A DNA stretch of 64,000 bases from Mesorhizobium xinjiangense (GCF_009749525.1 NZ_WOAC01000010.1:111055-175054), one strand, 5' to 3'. Positions 9,329 through 18,104 are shown, numbered from the stretch's first letter. Numbers and translations: made by a program. Notes: generated from the sequence alone by a model not told the origin.

Positions 9329-10221
9329 CGCGCAGCCCCCGCCCGGCCGCCGGCGATCTCCGTCACGTAGATCGCCAGGATCTTGCGGTCGGTCTCCGTC
9401 AACCGGTCTTCCCAGTGCGGCATGTGGCCCTGCCGGCCTTGCGAGACCGTGCCGATCAGGGACGCCCGGTCGCTGCCTATGAGCCAGGAATCGTCCATGA
9501 GGTCGGGCGCGCCCATGGCCGGGTCGCCACGCCCGTCCTCACCATGGCAAGCGGCGCAGTTCTCGGCAAAAAGCTGTGCGCCTTCCTTCACGCCCTTCGA
9601 GTCCAGCGGCCCCAGGTCGTCGATTCCTTGCGCATTGTTGCGGATGAAGGAAACGATCGAGGAGATCGCCGTCCGGTCGAGGATGCCGTCGCGGCCGAAG
9701 GCGGGCATCTGTGCGAAGCGCGTCTCGGGATGGGTGGAGTTGATGCCGATGCGCAGGGTCTCGGCCACGGTCTCCGGATCGCCGCCCCACAGCCAGGCAT
9801 CGTCCGCGAGGCTCGGGAAGCCGGGATTGCCCTTCGCATCCGTGCCGTGGCAGGCGGCGCAATTGTCGCCGAAAAGCGTGCTGCCGGACTCGCGCACGAT
9901 CCGCATCAGTTCTGGGCGCTTGGTGATCTCGGCGAAATCGAGCCGGGCAATCTCGTCTGTCCACGCCGCGCGCCGGGCGGCGGCTTCCTGCACAGCCTTT
10001 TCCACCGTTGCGCGCTGGTCGATGCCGAGCAGTCCCTTCGTGTAGGTGACGCCAAGCGGCCAGGCCGGCATCAGCACCCAGTAAACGATGGAGAACAAGG
10101 TCGTGACGATGAGGAAGAAGATGACGGCACGCGGGACGCGGTTGTCCAGTTCTTCGATGCCGTTCCATTCGTGTCCGGTCGTGTGCCGGCCGGTAATGGG
10201 GTCGCGCTCTCCTATCGCCAT
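9325..10221 (-). CDS. ccoP: cbb3-type cytochrome oxidase subunit III (dihaem)
   Basis: 298 residues with a cytoplasmic N-terminus, one membrane segment (about 31-52) and a periplasmic dihaem cytochrome c domain. The haem motifs CAACH are at 121-125 and 222-226. CcoP passes electrons from the bc1 complex or soluble cytochromes toward CcoO and CcoN. Its start overlaps the end of ccoQ by 10 bases. Confidence 0.97.
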   Translation of the reverse strand: MAIGERDPITGRHTTGHEWNGIEELDNRVPRAVIFFLIVTTLFSIVYWVLMPAWPLGVTYTKGLLGIDQRATVEKAVQEAAARRAAWTDEIARLDFAEITKRPELMRIVRESGSTLFGDNCAACHGTDAKGNPGFPSLADDAWLWGGDPETVAETLRIGINSTHPETRFAQMPAFGRDGILDRTAISSIVSFIRNNAQGIDDLGPLDSKGVKEGAQLFAENCAACHGEDGRGDPAMGAPDLMDDSWLIGSDRASLIGTVSQGRQGHMPHWEDRLTETDRKILAIYVTEIAGGRAGAAR

Positions 10222-10382
10222 GGCCGGTCCTCCTTGTCGAGCACGCTCACCTTGGCGCGGGCGAAGCGCTTCCGGTTTCCCGGCCAGAAGGTATAGACCA
10301 GCACGCCGATGGAGAGCGCGACGAGGTAGAAGAGCCCCCAGCTCTTGGCGAGCGCGACGAGGGTGTCGTGGCCGATGTCCAT
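10212..10382 (-). CDS. ccoQ: cbb3 oxidase subunit IV CcoQ/FixQ
   Basis: A 56-residue protein starting MDIGHDTLVALAKSWG, with one membrane segment that includes LFYLVALSIGVLVYTFWP. It ends in a basic tail (NRKRFARAK). This is the standard FixQ length and pattern. Its ATG overlaps the ccoO stop (ATGA) and its end overlaps the ccoP start. Confidence 0.95.
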   Translation of the reverse strand: MDIGHDTLVALAKSWGLFYLVALSIGVLVYTFWPGNRKRFARAKVSVLDKEDRPWR

Positions 10383-11134
10383 CATTCCGTCTCCTCTGCC
10401 CGTACGACTTGTTCGCCGGTCCGCTTCTCGTGGGCTGCGTCGGTCAACTGCCCGACGATCTGCAGATAGGCGACCAGCGCGTCCATCTCGGTGAGCCGTC
10501 CCGGATCGCCGTCGAAGGCGCGGATATTGGTGTCTTCGCCGTAGCGCTCGGCCACGCCCTCGGCCATGTCGCTGTCGGGATAGGCCTGAGCGAAGGCGTC
10601 GCGCGCTGCGTTCTCGATCATCGCGTCCCTATAGGGTACCCCCACCCGAAGCATGGCCATGAGATGGTCCGGCAGGTCGTCGGTCTTGAGGGTGTTGCGT
10701 TGAAGCCAGGCATAGGCCGGCATCTTGGATTCGGGCACCACGGCGCGTGGATCGACGAGGTGTGCAACGTGCCATTCGTCGGAATATTTGCCGCCGACGC
10801 GGGCGAGGTCCGGGCCGGTGCGCTTCGATCCCCACAACATTGGATGGTCGTACTGGGATTCCACGGCCAGCGAATAGGGGCCGTAGCGTTCCACCTCGTC
10901 GCGCAGCGTGCGGATCATCTGGCTGTGGCAGGCATAGCAGCCCTCACGGATGTAGATGTTGCGGCCGGCAAGCTCCAGCGGCGTGTAGACCCGCATGTCC
11001 TCGACCTCCTCGACGGTCTCGTCGATGGTGAAGAGCGGCGCGATCTCGACCAGCCCGCCGATGCTCGCGACAACGACAATGGCCAGCACGAAGCCGATGG
11101 TCGAGCGTTCCAGTTTCCTGTGTGCTTCAGGCAT
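10382..11134 (-). CDS. ccoO: cbb3-type cytochrome oxidase subunit II (monohaem)
   Basis: 250 residues with an N-terminal membrane anchor (about 12-32). The haem c motif CYACH is at 66-70, followed by the CcoO signatures RYGPYSLAVESQYDHPMLWGS and RTGPDLAR. It relays electrons to the catalytic subunit. It starts 4 bases after the ccoN stop. Confidence 0.97.
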   Translation of the reverse strand: MPEAHRKLERSTIGFVLAIVVVASIGGLVEIAPLFTIDETVEEVEDMRVYTPLELAGRNIYIREGCYACHSQMIRTLRDEVERYGPYSLAVESQYDHPMLWGSKRTGPDLARVGGKYSDEWHVAHLVDPRAVVPESKMPAYAWLQRNTLKTDDLPDHLMAMLRVGVPYRDAMIENAARDAFAQAYPDSDMAEGVAERYGEDTNIRAFDGDPGRLTEMDALVAYLQIVGQLTDAAHEKRTGEQVVRAEETE

Positions 11135-11138
11135 ATCC

Positions 11139-12782
11139 TTACTCCCCCGGCACGAGCGGACGGTCGGTACCGAGCGCTTCCGCGCGCCGGCTGAGCGGCA
11201 GCGGCTCGTGCCTGATCGTCATGAAGATGTTGTAGGTGCCGACCGCTGCACCGATCAGGAAGAAGAGCCCGCCGAGGGTGCGCGCGATGTAATAGGGATG
11301 CATGGCGACCAGCGACTCGATGAAGGAGTAGGTCAGCGTTCCGCTGTCATTGTAGGTGCGCCACATCAGCCCCTGGATGATGCCGGAATTCCACATGGCG
11401 AAAACGTAGATCAGCGTGCCGATCACCGCGCACCAGAAGTGCACCTCCACCAGCGTGCTGGAATACATGCGCGCGCGCTTCCACATGGCCGGCGTCAGCG
11501 TATAAAGCGCTCCGAAGGTGATCATCGCCACCCAACCGAGCGCCCCGGCATGGACGTGGCCGACGGTCCAGTCGGTGTAGTGCGAGAGCGAGTTGACGGC
11601 ACGGATCGCGAGGAACGAGCCTTCGAAGGTCGACAGGCCGTAGAACACGGCCGCGACCATCATGAAGCGCAGCGTGGCATCGTCGCGCACCTTGTGCCAC
11701 GCGCCGTTGAGGGTGAGAAGCGCGTTGGCGGCCGAAGCCCAGGAGGGCACGAGCAGCACCACCGAGAAGGTCATACCCAGCGTCTGCACCCAGTGAGGGA
11801 GGGCAGTGTAGTGCAGGTGGTGCGAGCCCGCCCACATATACATGAAGGTGATGCCCCAAAAGCTGATGATCGACAGCCGGTAGGAATAGATCGGCCGCTC
11901 AGCACGCTTCGGCAGGTAGTAATACATCATGCCCAGGAAGCCGGCGGTGAGGAAGAAGGCGACGGCGTTGTGGCCGTACCACCACTGTGTCATAGCGTCC
12001 TGCACGCCGGAGAAGGCGGAGTAGGCCTTGGCATTGCCGAAGGAGACCGGCACGGCGAGGTTGTTGACGATATGCAGGATCGCCACAACCAGGATGAAGG
12101 CCATGTAATACCAGTTGGCCACATAGATGTGGGGCTCCTTGCGGCGGGCGAGCGTGCGGATATAGAGCGCGAAATAGGCGACCCAGACGACCACCAGCCA
12201 GATATCGGCGTACCATTCCGGCTCGGCATATTCCTTCGACTGCGTGATGCCGGCGAAATAGCCGGAGACGGCGAGCAGGCAGAAAAGGTTGTAGCCGAGC
12301 AGCACGAACCAGGGACTCACCTGGTCGGGCAGGCGAGCGCGTGAGGTGCGCTGCACGACATGCAGCGAGGTGGCGATCAGCGCATTGCCGCCGAAGCCGA
12401 AGATGACGGCCGTCGTGTGCGCCGGGCGCAGGCGCCCGAAGCTCGCCCAGGCCGCATCGAAGGTCAGCTCCGGCCAGGCCAGAAGCGCGGCCACCCACAC
12501 GCCGATGAACATGCCGAAGATGGCCCACAGCATCGTCAGCACGATGCCGAAGCGGATCGGATCGTCGTAATATTCGGCAAGCCGGTTCTCGTCCGGCTCC
12601 GGCGCGTCGAGATTTCGCAAAAGCGCGATCATCACGAGCGCGCCGAAGACTACGATCAGCAAGCCCTGATAACCCAGCACGTCGTTGCGGCCCGCGATCC
12701 CGAGCGCCGCACCCATCAATGTGACGAGCCCGGCGAGCACGAGTCCGATCTGTCTTTCTGTGGCGGTCAGTCCTGCGATCAA
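11139..12782 (-). CDS. ccoN: cbb3-type cytochrome oxidase catalytic subunit I
   Basis: 547 residues and about 12-14 membrane segments. Conserved His-rich segments supply the haem b, haem b3 and CuB ligands, for example GHNAVAF, GSHHLHYTALP and GHVHAGALGW. This is the high-affinity terminal oxidase that lets the cell respire at very low oxygen. The start is a TTG at 12780-12782, the only in-frame choice because a TAG stop lies just upstream. AAGGGG sits about 7 bases before it. Only 15 bases separate it from nsrR. An FNR-type site inside nsrR (12859-12872) is about 83 bp before the start. Confidence 0.97.
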   Translation of the reverse strand: MIAGLTATERQIGLVLAGLVTLMGAALGIAGRNDVLGYQGLLIVVFGALVMIALLRNLDAPEPDENRLAEYYDDPIRFGIVLTMLWAIFGMFIGVWVAALLAWPELTFDAAWASFGRLRPAHTTAVIFGFGGNALIATSLHVVQRTSRARLPDQVSPWFVLLGYNLFCLLAVSGYFAGITQSKEYAEPEWYADIWLVVVWVAYFALYIRTLARRKEPHIYVANWYYMAFILVVAILHIVNNLAVPVSFGNAKAYSAFSGVQDAMTQWWYGHNAVAFFLTAGFLGMMYYYLPKRAERPIYSYRLSIISFWGITFMYMWAGSHHLHYTALPHWVQTLGMTFSVVLLVPSWASAANALLTLNGAWHKVRDDATLRFMMVAAVFYGLSTFEGSFLAIRAVNSLSHYTDWTVGHVHAGALGWVAMITFGALYTLTPAMWKRARMYSSTLVEVHFWCAVIGTLIYVFAMWNSGIIQGLMWRTYNDSGTLTYSFIESLVAMHPYYIARTLGGLFFLIGAAVGTYNIFMTIRHEPLPLSRRAEALGTDRPLVPGE

Positions 12783-12797
12783 AGTCGTACCCCTTGT

Positions 12798-13259
12798 CTA
12801 TTCTGCCCTTTGCGGTGCCTTGCCGTGCTCCATTTGAAGCAGCAGTCCGAGCGCATCTTTGTTCTGGATCAAATCCGCCAGCGAGTATTTGTCGAAGACG
12901 GCGAGATAGGCTTGGAGCGCCTCGTGCACGACACCCTTCAGCCGGCATGCCGGGGAGAGAAGGCATGCGCCGCCATCCGTTTTCATGCATTCCACCATCG
13001 CAAAATCGTCCTCGGTGGCGCGGATGATGGCGCCGATATTGATGTCTTCCGGCCTGCGCGCCAGCGCTATACCGCCGGAACGGCCGCGCGTTGTCGTGAT
13101 GACGCTAAGGTTGCGCAACTTCAGCGCCACCTTCAGGAGGTGGTTGCGCGAAAGCCCATAGGACTCGGCCACCTGCTGGACCGTCACCGGCTCGCCGTCG
13201 CGAACGCCGAGCATCATCAGCATGCGCAGCGCATAGTCGGTGTGAAGCGTCATGCGCAT
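12798..13259 (-). CDS. nsrR: Rrf2-family NO-sensing repressor, NsrR-like
   Basis: 153 residues. An N-terminal winged helix starts MRMTLHTDYALRML and includes a recognition helix near YGLSRNHLLKVALKL. Cys residues at 91, 99 and 105 (ECMKTDGGACLLSPACRL) match the iron-sulphur ligands of NsrR. NsrR bound to its cluster represses genes for NO defence and releases DNA when nitrosylated. Neighbours support the NO role: it is last in a run with a truncated haemoglobin and a membrane protein. RirA is an alternative, but the context favours NsrR. Confidence 0.85.
   Translation of the reverse strand: MRMTLHTDYALRMLMMLGVRDGEPVTVQQVAESYGLSRNHLLKVALKLRNLSVITTTRGRSGGIALARRPEDINIGAIIRATEDDFAMVECMKTDGGACLLSPACRLKGVVHEALQAYLAVFDKYSLADLIQNKDALGLLLQMEHGKAPQRAE
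12859..12872. promoter_or_regulatory. FNR/FixK-type site inside nsrR, before ccoN
   Basis: TTGTTCTGGATCAA lies within the 3' end of the nsrR coding sequence, centred about 83 bp before the ccoN start. Read on the ccoN strand it is TTGATCCAGAACAA. It could give the oxidase its own oxygen-regulated promoter. Confidence 0.55.
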
Positions 13260-13263
13260 GGGC

Positions 13264-13734
13264 CTACTCCGATGCCGAGGCGGCGGGTGGGCTGGCCAAC
13301 CGCAAAAGGCCGCCGAGCCCGATGGCCAGAAGGAGCAAGGCCTTCACGACCTCCGCCGAGGCATAAAGCAAGTGATGCGGGCTGGAGGGCAGCGGTTCGC
13401 CGGCGATGATTACTGCCACGCGCGCATCGAGCACCGGCAGCAGCCAGAAGAATTCGGCGACGAGCAGCGCAATGATGCCAATCGCCGCCGCAATCATCCA
13501 GCCGTTCAGGCGCGGCAACACGACAACGGGAAGAAGGAGCACGGCCGGAATCCATTCGATGCGCGAGAAGAGAGCAAAGGTGACGCGGCCCACATCCAGC
13601 GCCACCGGCAGGTCGAGCGAGGGCGCCTGGAATTTCACTGGCGTGGCGAGAAAGGAAACGCCGACAAGCATACCAAGCCAGACGAGGGCGACGGAGGCCG
13701 CCGCTGCGTTGGCGAATCGCTTATTTCGGGTCAT
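13264..13734 (-). CDS. Four-helix membrane protein of the nsrR cluster
   Basis: 156 residues with about four hydrophobic segments (VALVWLGMLVGVSFLA, IEWIPAVLLLPVVVLP, MIAAAIGIIALLVAEFF and VVKALLLLAIGLGGLL). The ATG at 13732-13734 overlaps the end of the haemoglobin gene by 14 bases, and nsrR follows after 4 bases. No enzymatic motif is visible. Its place between an NO-binding haemoglobin and an NO sensor suggests a role in NO or respiratory stress (inference). Confidence 0.8.
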   Translation of the reverse strand: MTRNKRFANAAAASVALVWLGMLVGVSFLATPVKFQAPSLDLPVALDVGRVTFALFSRIEWIPAVLLLPVVVLPRLNGWMIAAAIGIIALLVAEFFWLLPVLDARVAVIIAGEPLPSSPHHLLYASAEVVKALLLLAIGLGGLLRLASPPAASASE

Positions 13735-14176
13735 GATCGGCAGGCTCCTTCCCGGCCGCATCGAGGGTGAAGAACATGGCAAGCTGCAGGCTCCTGGCGA
13801 TCCGCTCGGCGCGGTCGATGAAGACGCCGGCCACCTCCGGTGAACAGCGTTCCTGCACGGTCTGGCGGAAGAGGCCGAGCCAGATGGCGAAGTCGGATTC
13901 CCGCACCTCCTTGAGCTTTAGGTGCGTCGGGACGGGACGGCCCTGATATTCCCCGGTCTTCAGGATCACCGAGCACCAGAAGTCGGTCATCTTCTCCAGA
14001 TGCGGCTCCCAGTCGCCGGCAATATGGCGGGCGAAGATCGGCCCCAGCCGCTTGTCTTTGCGCACGCGGGCGTAGAAGTCGCGCACGATCCCGCCGATGA
14101 AGGCGCGGTCGACATCTTCGGCGGCGATCGGTTTTTCCGGCTTCGGCCGTGCAGCTTCGATGCGAAGATTGCTCAT
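13721..14176 (-). CDS. Group III truncated haemoglobin
   Basis: 151 residues with the group III truncated globin pattern: DFYARVRKDKRLGPIF, then MTDFWCSVILKTGEYQGRPVP. The likely proximal His is about residue 86, in THLKLKEV. The C-terminus beyond the globin fold is short and polar. Group III globins bind oxygen and NO and are linked to NO or peroxide handling under microaerobic growth. It leads the run globin, membrane protein, nsrR, then ccoNOQP. A perfect inverted repeat lies 14 bases before its start. Confidence 0.88.
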   Translation of the reverse strand: MSNLRIEAARPKPEKPIAAEDVDRAFIGGIVRDFYARVRKDKRLGPIFARHIAGDWEPHLEKMTDFWCSVILKTGEYQGRPVPTHLKLKEVRESDFAIWLGLFRQTVQERCSPEVAGVFIDRAERIARSLQLAMFFTLDAAGKEPADHDPK

Positions 14177-14189
14177 GGATCATCCAATA

Positions 14190-14210
14190 AGTGGTAAATT
14201 TGATACCACT
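14190..14210. promoter_or_regulatory. Perfect inverted repeat, candidate operator
   Basis: AGTGGTA and TACCACT form 7-bp perfect arms around a 7-bp spacer, immediately before the truncated haemoglobin start at 14176. The position fits repression, perhaps autoregulation by the NsrR-like protein. The sequence is not the classic NsrR motif. Confidence 0.5.
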
Positions 14211-14265
14211 ATTAACGGCCGATCAAACGGACTTCAACGGAAGTGATGTCGCACCTGGCGGAACG

Positions 14266-16206
14266 TCATTGGCGCGGTATGCTGGTGGTCAAGGAAACCG
14301 ACGGAGCCCGGTTCAGTCCGGGACCGCTGCCTTCGCCGAGTGCCCGCAGGGCATTGAGAATGACCGCTATATCGATCCCTTCCTGCAGGAGGGCGCCTGC
14401 GACCGGCGTAATCAGACCAAAGGCGGCGGCGATCATCGCCACTCCCGAGAGGCTCAGGCCGACGACGATGCTTTGCAGGGCGATCGCGCGCGTGCGGTGC
14501 GCGATCTGCAGGGCCTCGCCCACCGGGCGCAGGCGGTCGGTCAGGATCACGACATCCGCGGTTTGCGAGGAAGCGGTAGCGCCACGCGCGCCCATGGCAA
14601 CGCCAACCGTGGCAGCGGCCAGGGCGGGGGCATCGTTGATGCCGTCGCCGATCATCATGGTCGGCGCCTGCCGCATCTCGTCTTGTACCGCTTTGACCTT
14701 TTCCGACGGGCTTGCTTCGGCGATCACGGCATCGATGTCGAGCTGTGCGGCCACGCGTGTCGCGGCCTGGTGATCATCTCCCGTCAGCATGACCGTCCGG
14801 CTTATGCCGGCCGATTTCAAGGTGCGCAGTGTCTCGGCGGCGTCGCCGCGCAAGGCGTCGCCGAAGGTCAAGACACCGGCAAGGCGGCCGTCAAGGGCAA
14901 CATAGACCCTGAGCACCGGCTGGCCGCCATAACGTTTTTCGCCGTCCGTTGCCCAGATCGGTGCGAGGCTATCGCCCAATACGAGAGCGCGCGAGCCGGC
15001 ACGGATCTGCGTTTCGCCAACGGTGCCTTCCAGCCCGGCGCCGCGGTGTTCCCTCACCCTGGCGGGATGTGACAGCGTCAGATTGCGGGTACGCGCCTCG
15101 CCAGCGATGGCGTCCGCCAGCACGTGATGGGAAGCCTGCTCCAGGGAGGCGAGCAGTCGCAGCACCTCCTCCGGATCGTGGCCTGGTGCGGTCTCCTGTT
15201 CCACCAGCTGGGCGCCGCCGCGGGTGAGCGTGCCGGTCTTGTCGAAGACGGCGGTACGCGCTCGCGCGAGCGCCTCCAGTGCTTCGCTGCCCTTCATCAG
15301 AATGCCGGCGCGCGCTGCCCGCGAAACACCACCGATGAACGCGACCGGGGCCGCGAGGATGAGCGGGCAAGGTGTTGCAACGACCAGAACGGCGAGCGCG
15401 CGGATAGGATCGCTCGAGGCATACCACGCGAGCGCGGCGACAATCAGCGTGGCCGGCAACAGGAGAAGGGCAAAGCGGTCCGCCATGCGGATGAAGGGCG
15501 CCTTGGCCGTCTGGGCAACGGCGACCATGCGCACGATTCCTGCATATGTGCTCCGGTCAGCGGGAGCCGACGCTCGCATCGTGAAAGCCTCACCGGCATT
15601 GACGGTGCCGCTGCGGAGGTAGTCCCCCGCGCGCCGGTTTTCCGGCAATGGCTCGCCGGTGACGGCTTGCTCATCGATCTTTGCCGTCGCGTCGAGCAGA
15701 TGGCCGTCCACCGGCAACACATCGCCGGCGCGAACGAGAATCTCGTCGCCAACATGAACATCATCGACCGGAATCGTCTCGACCGCTTCCGCGGATTTCC
15801 GGCGCGCAAATCGCGGAGACCTGTCGGTCAGCGCCTTGAGGTTGCGCTCGGCCCGGCCGCGCGCGAAGTCCTCCAATACCGTGCCACCGGCATACATGAT
15901 CGCCACCACAATCGCGGCAAGCGACTGGTCGAGCAGCAGCGCCGCCGACATCGAAGTGAACGCGATCGCATCGACGCCGAACCGGCCGATCCAGAAGTCG
16001 CGCAGGATCGAGATCAGGAGCACCGCCACGACGGGCAGCGTCGCCGCCGTCCAGAACACCTCCGGCCGAAGGAGAGGAAAAGCGCCTGCACGAAAGCCAA
16101 GCTGCAGGGCGAGGCCGCTAGCAAGCCCCAGTATCGCGGTTGCGAGCAGTATGCGCCTCAGAAGAAATTCGGAGGCCCAACCCCCTGCGCCAGCCGGATC
16201 GCCCAC
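14266..16206 (-). CDS. Heavy-metal P-type ATPase with TPCPL motif
   Basis: 646 residues with all catalytic landmarks: DEQAVTGEPLP (actuator), ATPCPLILAAP (membrane metal site), DKTGTLTRGG (phosphorylation) and GDGINDAPAL. There is no N-terminal metal-binding domain. TPCPL is neither the CPC of copper pumps nor the SPC of P1B-4 pumps, so the metal cannot be assigned with confidence. The start is a GTG at 16204-16206 with only a weak ribosome-binding site. It is divergent from hemN across a region with one FNR-type site. Confidence 0.85.
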   Translation of the reverse strand: MGDPAGAGGWASEFLLRRILLATAILGLASGLALQLGFRAGAFPLLRPEVFWTAATLPVVAVLLISILRDFWIGRFGVDAIAFTSMSAALLLDQSLAAIVVAIMYAGGTVLEDFARGRAERNLKALTDRSPRFARRKSAEAVETIPVDDVHVGDEILVRAGDVLPVDGHLLDATAKIDEQAVTGEPLPENRRAGDYLRSGTVNAGEAFTMRASAPADRSTYAGIVRMVAVAQTAKAPFIRMADRFALLLLPATLIVAALAWYASSDPIRALAVLVVATPCPLILAAPVAFIGGVSRAARAGILMKGSEALEALARARTAVFDKTGTLTRGGAQLVEQETAPGHDPEEVLRLLASLEQASHHVLADAIAGEARTRNLTLSHPARVREHRGAGLEGTVGETQIRAGSRALVLGDSLAPIWATDGEKRYGGQPVLRVYVALDGRLAGVLTFGDALRGDAAETLRTLKSAGISRTVMLTGDDHQAATRVAAQLDIDAVIAEASPSEKVKAVQDEMRQAPTMMIGDGINDAPALAAATVGVAMGARGATASSQTADVVILTDRLRPVGEALQIAHRTRAIALQSIVVGLSLSGVAMIAAAFGLITPVAGALLQEGIDIAVILNALRALGEGSGPGLNRAPSVSLTTSIPRQ

Positions 16207-16392
16207 CGGTTAAAGTTCCCGCCACAGAACGGCGATCGCGAGCGCGAAGACACGCTCGAGGGGCGATTCGATCGCGTCACTTCTATTATTGCTGCCGGAA
16301 GCGACGATTTGGCTCGCGCTTGGATTTCTCATTCGCACCACCTGCCTGGTTTCCTCCCGGAGGGGACATTCCGGAAGCGGGGTGCGCGCGCC

Positions 16393-16406
16393 TTGACCTA
16401 CATCAA
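16393..16406. promoter_or_regulatory. FNR/FixK-type site TTGACCTACATCAA
   Basis: TTG-N8-CAA dyad centred 60 bp before the hemN ATG and about 190 bp from the divergent ATPase. Anaerobic hemN genes are classic FNR/FixK targets. Confidence 0.75.
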
Positions 16407-16458
16407 AGCCGGCCGCCCCGATCGCAGGCAATCGACCTCGATAAAGAGAGGATCAGTC

Positions 16459-17817
16459 ATGCAGCGGGCCGGTGAATCATGGAACGGAACGGAGCGGCTC
16501 TCCGAGGCCGTGCCGCGTTATACGAGCTATCCCACTGCACCGCATTTCCATTCCGGCATCGATGGGGCGGTCTTCAGCGGCTGGCTAAGGGAGATCGGGG
16601 CGGGCGAGGAGGTCTCCCTCTATGTGCACATCCCGTTCTGCGACAGGCTGTGCTGGTTCTGTGCTTGCCATACGAAGATGACGCGGCGCTACGAGCCGGT
16701 GGCCGCCTTTCTGAAGGCGCTTCATCGGGAGATAGCCACCGTCGGCGGCCTCGTGCGCGGTGCCCGCGTGCGGGCGCTGCACTTCGGTGGCGGGTCGCCC
16801 ACGATCCTGAAGCCGGACGACATCCTTGCGCTGGGGGATGCGCTGCGCCGCGCGTTTGATTTCCGGCCGGATGCCGAGATCAGCGTCGAGCTCGACCCCA
16901 ACGACATGGACGACGGCCGCTACGACGCCTTCGCCGCCATCGGCATGACACGCGCGAGCCTCGGGGTGCAGGATTTCGCGCCCAAGGTCCAGAAGGCCAT
17001 CAACCGGGACCAGGGTTTCGAGGAGACGAAAGCGGTCGCCGATGCCGTGCGCGCCCGAGGTGTGGCTTCGCTCAATCTCGATTTGCTCTACGGCCTCCCG
17101 CATCAGACGGAGAAAAGCCTGGAGGAGACGATCCGGCAGGCGCTTCTTCTCGCGCCGGACCGCATCGCGCTGTTCGGTTATGCGCATGTGCCCTGGTTCA
17201 AGAAGAACCAGACCATGATCGACGAAACCTGGTTGCCGGGATCGGACGCGCGGTTTGCCCAGCAGCAACGCGCCGCCCGCATCATCGCTGCCGCCGGTTA
17301 TCAGCCGATCGGCCTCGACCACTTCGCCAGGCCCGGCGATTCGCTGGCCATTGCCGCGCGCGAAGGGCGGCTTCACCGCAACTTCCAGGGCTACACCGAC
17401 GACCCGTGCACGACGTTGATCGGCCTGGGACCTTCGTCCATTTCCAGGCTGGAACAAGGTTATGCGCAGAACGTCACCGCGACACCTGCTTACGAGCGCC
17501 TGGCCGGCACGGGGAAGCTCGCGACCGCGCGGGGGATCGCGTTTACCGGTGAGGACCGGGCGCGCGCCTGGGTGATCGAGCGCCTCATGTGCGACTTTGC
17601 ATTTTCGAGTGAGGAGGCGGTGCGCCGGTTCCGCATGACCGGCCGTATCATTGTCGAGGAAGCGGAGGCACTGGCAGAAGAAGACGCGCGGATGCTTGTC
17701 CGCCAGGGTGAGCTTTTTGTCGTACCCCAGCAAGGGCGGCCCTTGGTGCGGTCCGTCGCCGCCCGCTTCGATCAGTATCTGGCAAAGGGCACGGCGCGGC
17801 ACTCGGCGGCCGTTTGA
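16459..17817 (+). CDS. hemN: Oxygen-independent coproporphyrinogen III oxidase
   Basis: 452 residues. The radical-SAM cluster motif CDRLCWFCAC gives Cys at 61, 65 and 68 plus Cys70, the CX3CX2CXC pattern of true HemN. YTSYPTAPHF near the N-terminus and GGGSPTIL (SAM binding) also fit. The enzyme makes protoporphyrinogen from coproporphyrinogen without oxygen, supplying haem for cbb3 and cytochromes. The frame is open far upstream, but the ATG at 16459 follows AGAGAGGA and begins the family N-terminus. Confidence 0.96.
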   Translation: MQRAGESWNGTERLSEAVPRYTSYPTAPHFHSGIDGAVFSGWLREIGAGEEVSLYVHIPFCDRLCWFCACHTKMTRRYEPVAAFLKALHREIATVGGLVRGARVRALHFGGGSPTILKPDDILALGDALRRAFDFRPDAEISVELDPNDMDDGRYDAFAAIGMTRASLGVQDFAPKVQKAINRDQGFEETKAVADAVRARGVASLNLDLLYGLPHQTEKSLEETIRQALLLAPDRIALFGYAHVPWFKKNQTMIDETWLPGSDARFAQQQRAARIIAAAGYQPIGLDHFARPGDSLAIAAREGRLHRNFQGYTDDPCTTLIGLGPSSISRLEQGYAQNVTATPAYERLAGTGKLATARGIAFTGEDRARAWVIERLMCDFAFSSEEAVRRFRMTGRIIVEEAEALAEEDARMLVRQGELFVVPQQGRPLVRSVAARFDQYLAKGTARHSAAV

Positions 17818-17830
17818 GAATCGATCTTCT

Positions 17831-17844
17831 TTGCGCAAGCACAA
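17831..17844. promoter_or_regulatory. Possible FNR/NnrR-type site TTGCGCAAGCACAA
   Basis: TTG-N8-CAA, centred about 57 bp before the DUF1858 start. The second half (CACAA) is less canonical than at other sites here. Confidence 0.4.
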
Positions 17845-17894
17845 GGACTTGCGGTGCGGCACGGACGACAGTGCCGTCTGCAAGGAGAGCAGCC

Positions 17895-18104
17895 GTGCGA
17901 AAGGTGCATCTTGACCCGGATATGACGCTCGAGGAGATCATGCGGGCCTGGCCGTCCGCCATCTCTGTCATCCTGCGCTATCGCATGCTGTGCGTCGGCT
18001 GCCCCATCACCGCATTCCACACCGTCACCGAGGCTTGCCGCGCGCACAGGGTGGACGAGAGCGTCTTCCTGGAGGAGTTGCGGGCGGCGATCGCGGGTGG
18101 TTGA
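17895..18104 (+). CDS. DUF1858 small protein
   Basis: 69 residues starting at a GTG at 17895, with AAGGAGA about 9 bases upstream. It matches DUF1858: LDPDMTLEEIMRAWPSAISVILRYRMLCVGCPITAFHTV, with a CVGC pair near residues 37-40. Such proteins resemble the N-terminal domain of RIC/ScdA iron-sulphur repair proteins and occur in NO-responsive clusters. Here it lies between hemN and the NnrR-type regulator. A role in iron-sulphur or NO damage is inferred only from family and context. Confidence 0.85.
   Translation: MRKVHLDPDMTLEEIMRAWPSAISVILRYRMLCVGCPITAFHTVTEACRAHRVDESVFLEELRAAIAGG

Noticed and set aside
14212..14226. TTAACGGCCGATCAA as an FNR-type site for the haemoglobin operon
   Set aside because: The half-site is TTAAC and the spacing is one base too long.
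15124..16458. N-terminal extension of hemN to nearly 900 residues
   Set aside because: It runs antisense through the metal ATPase gene and has no homology; the ribosome-binding site and family N-terminus place the start at 16459.
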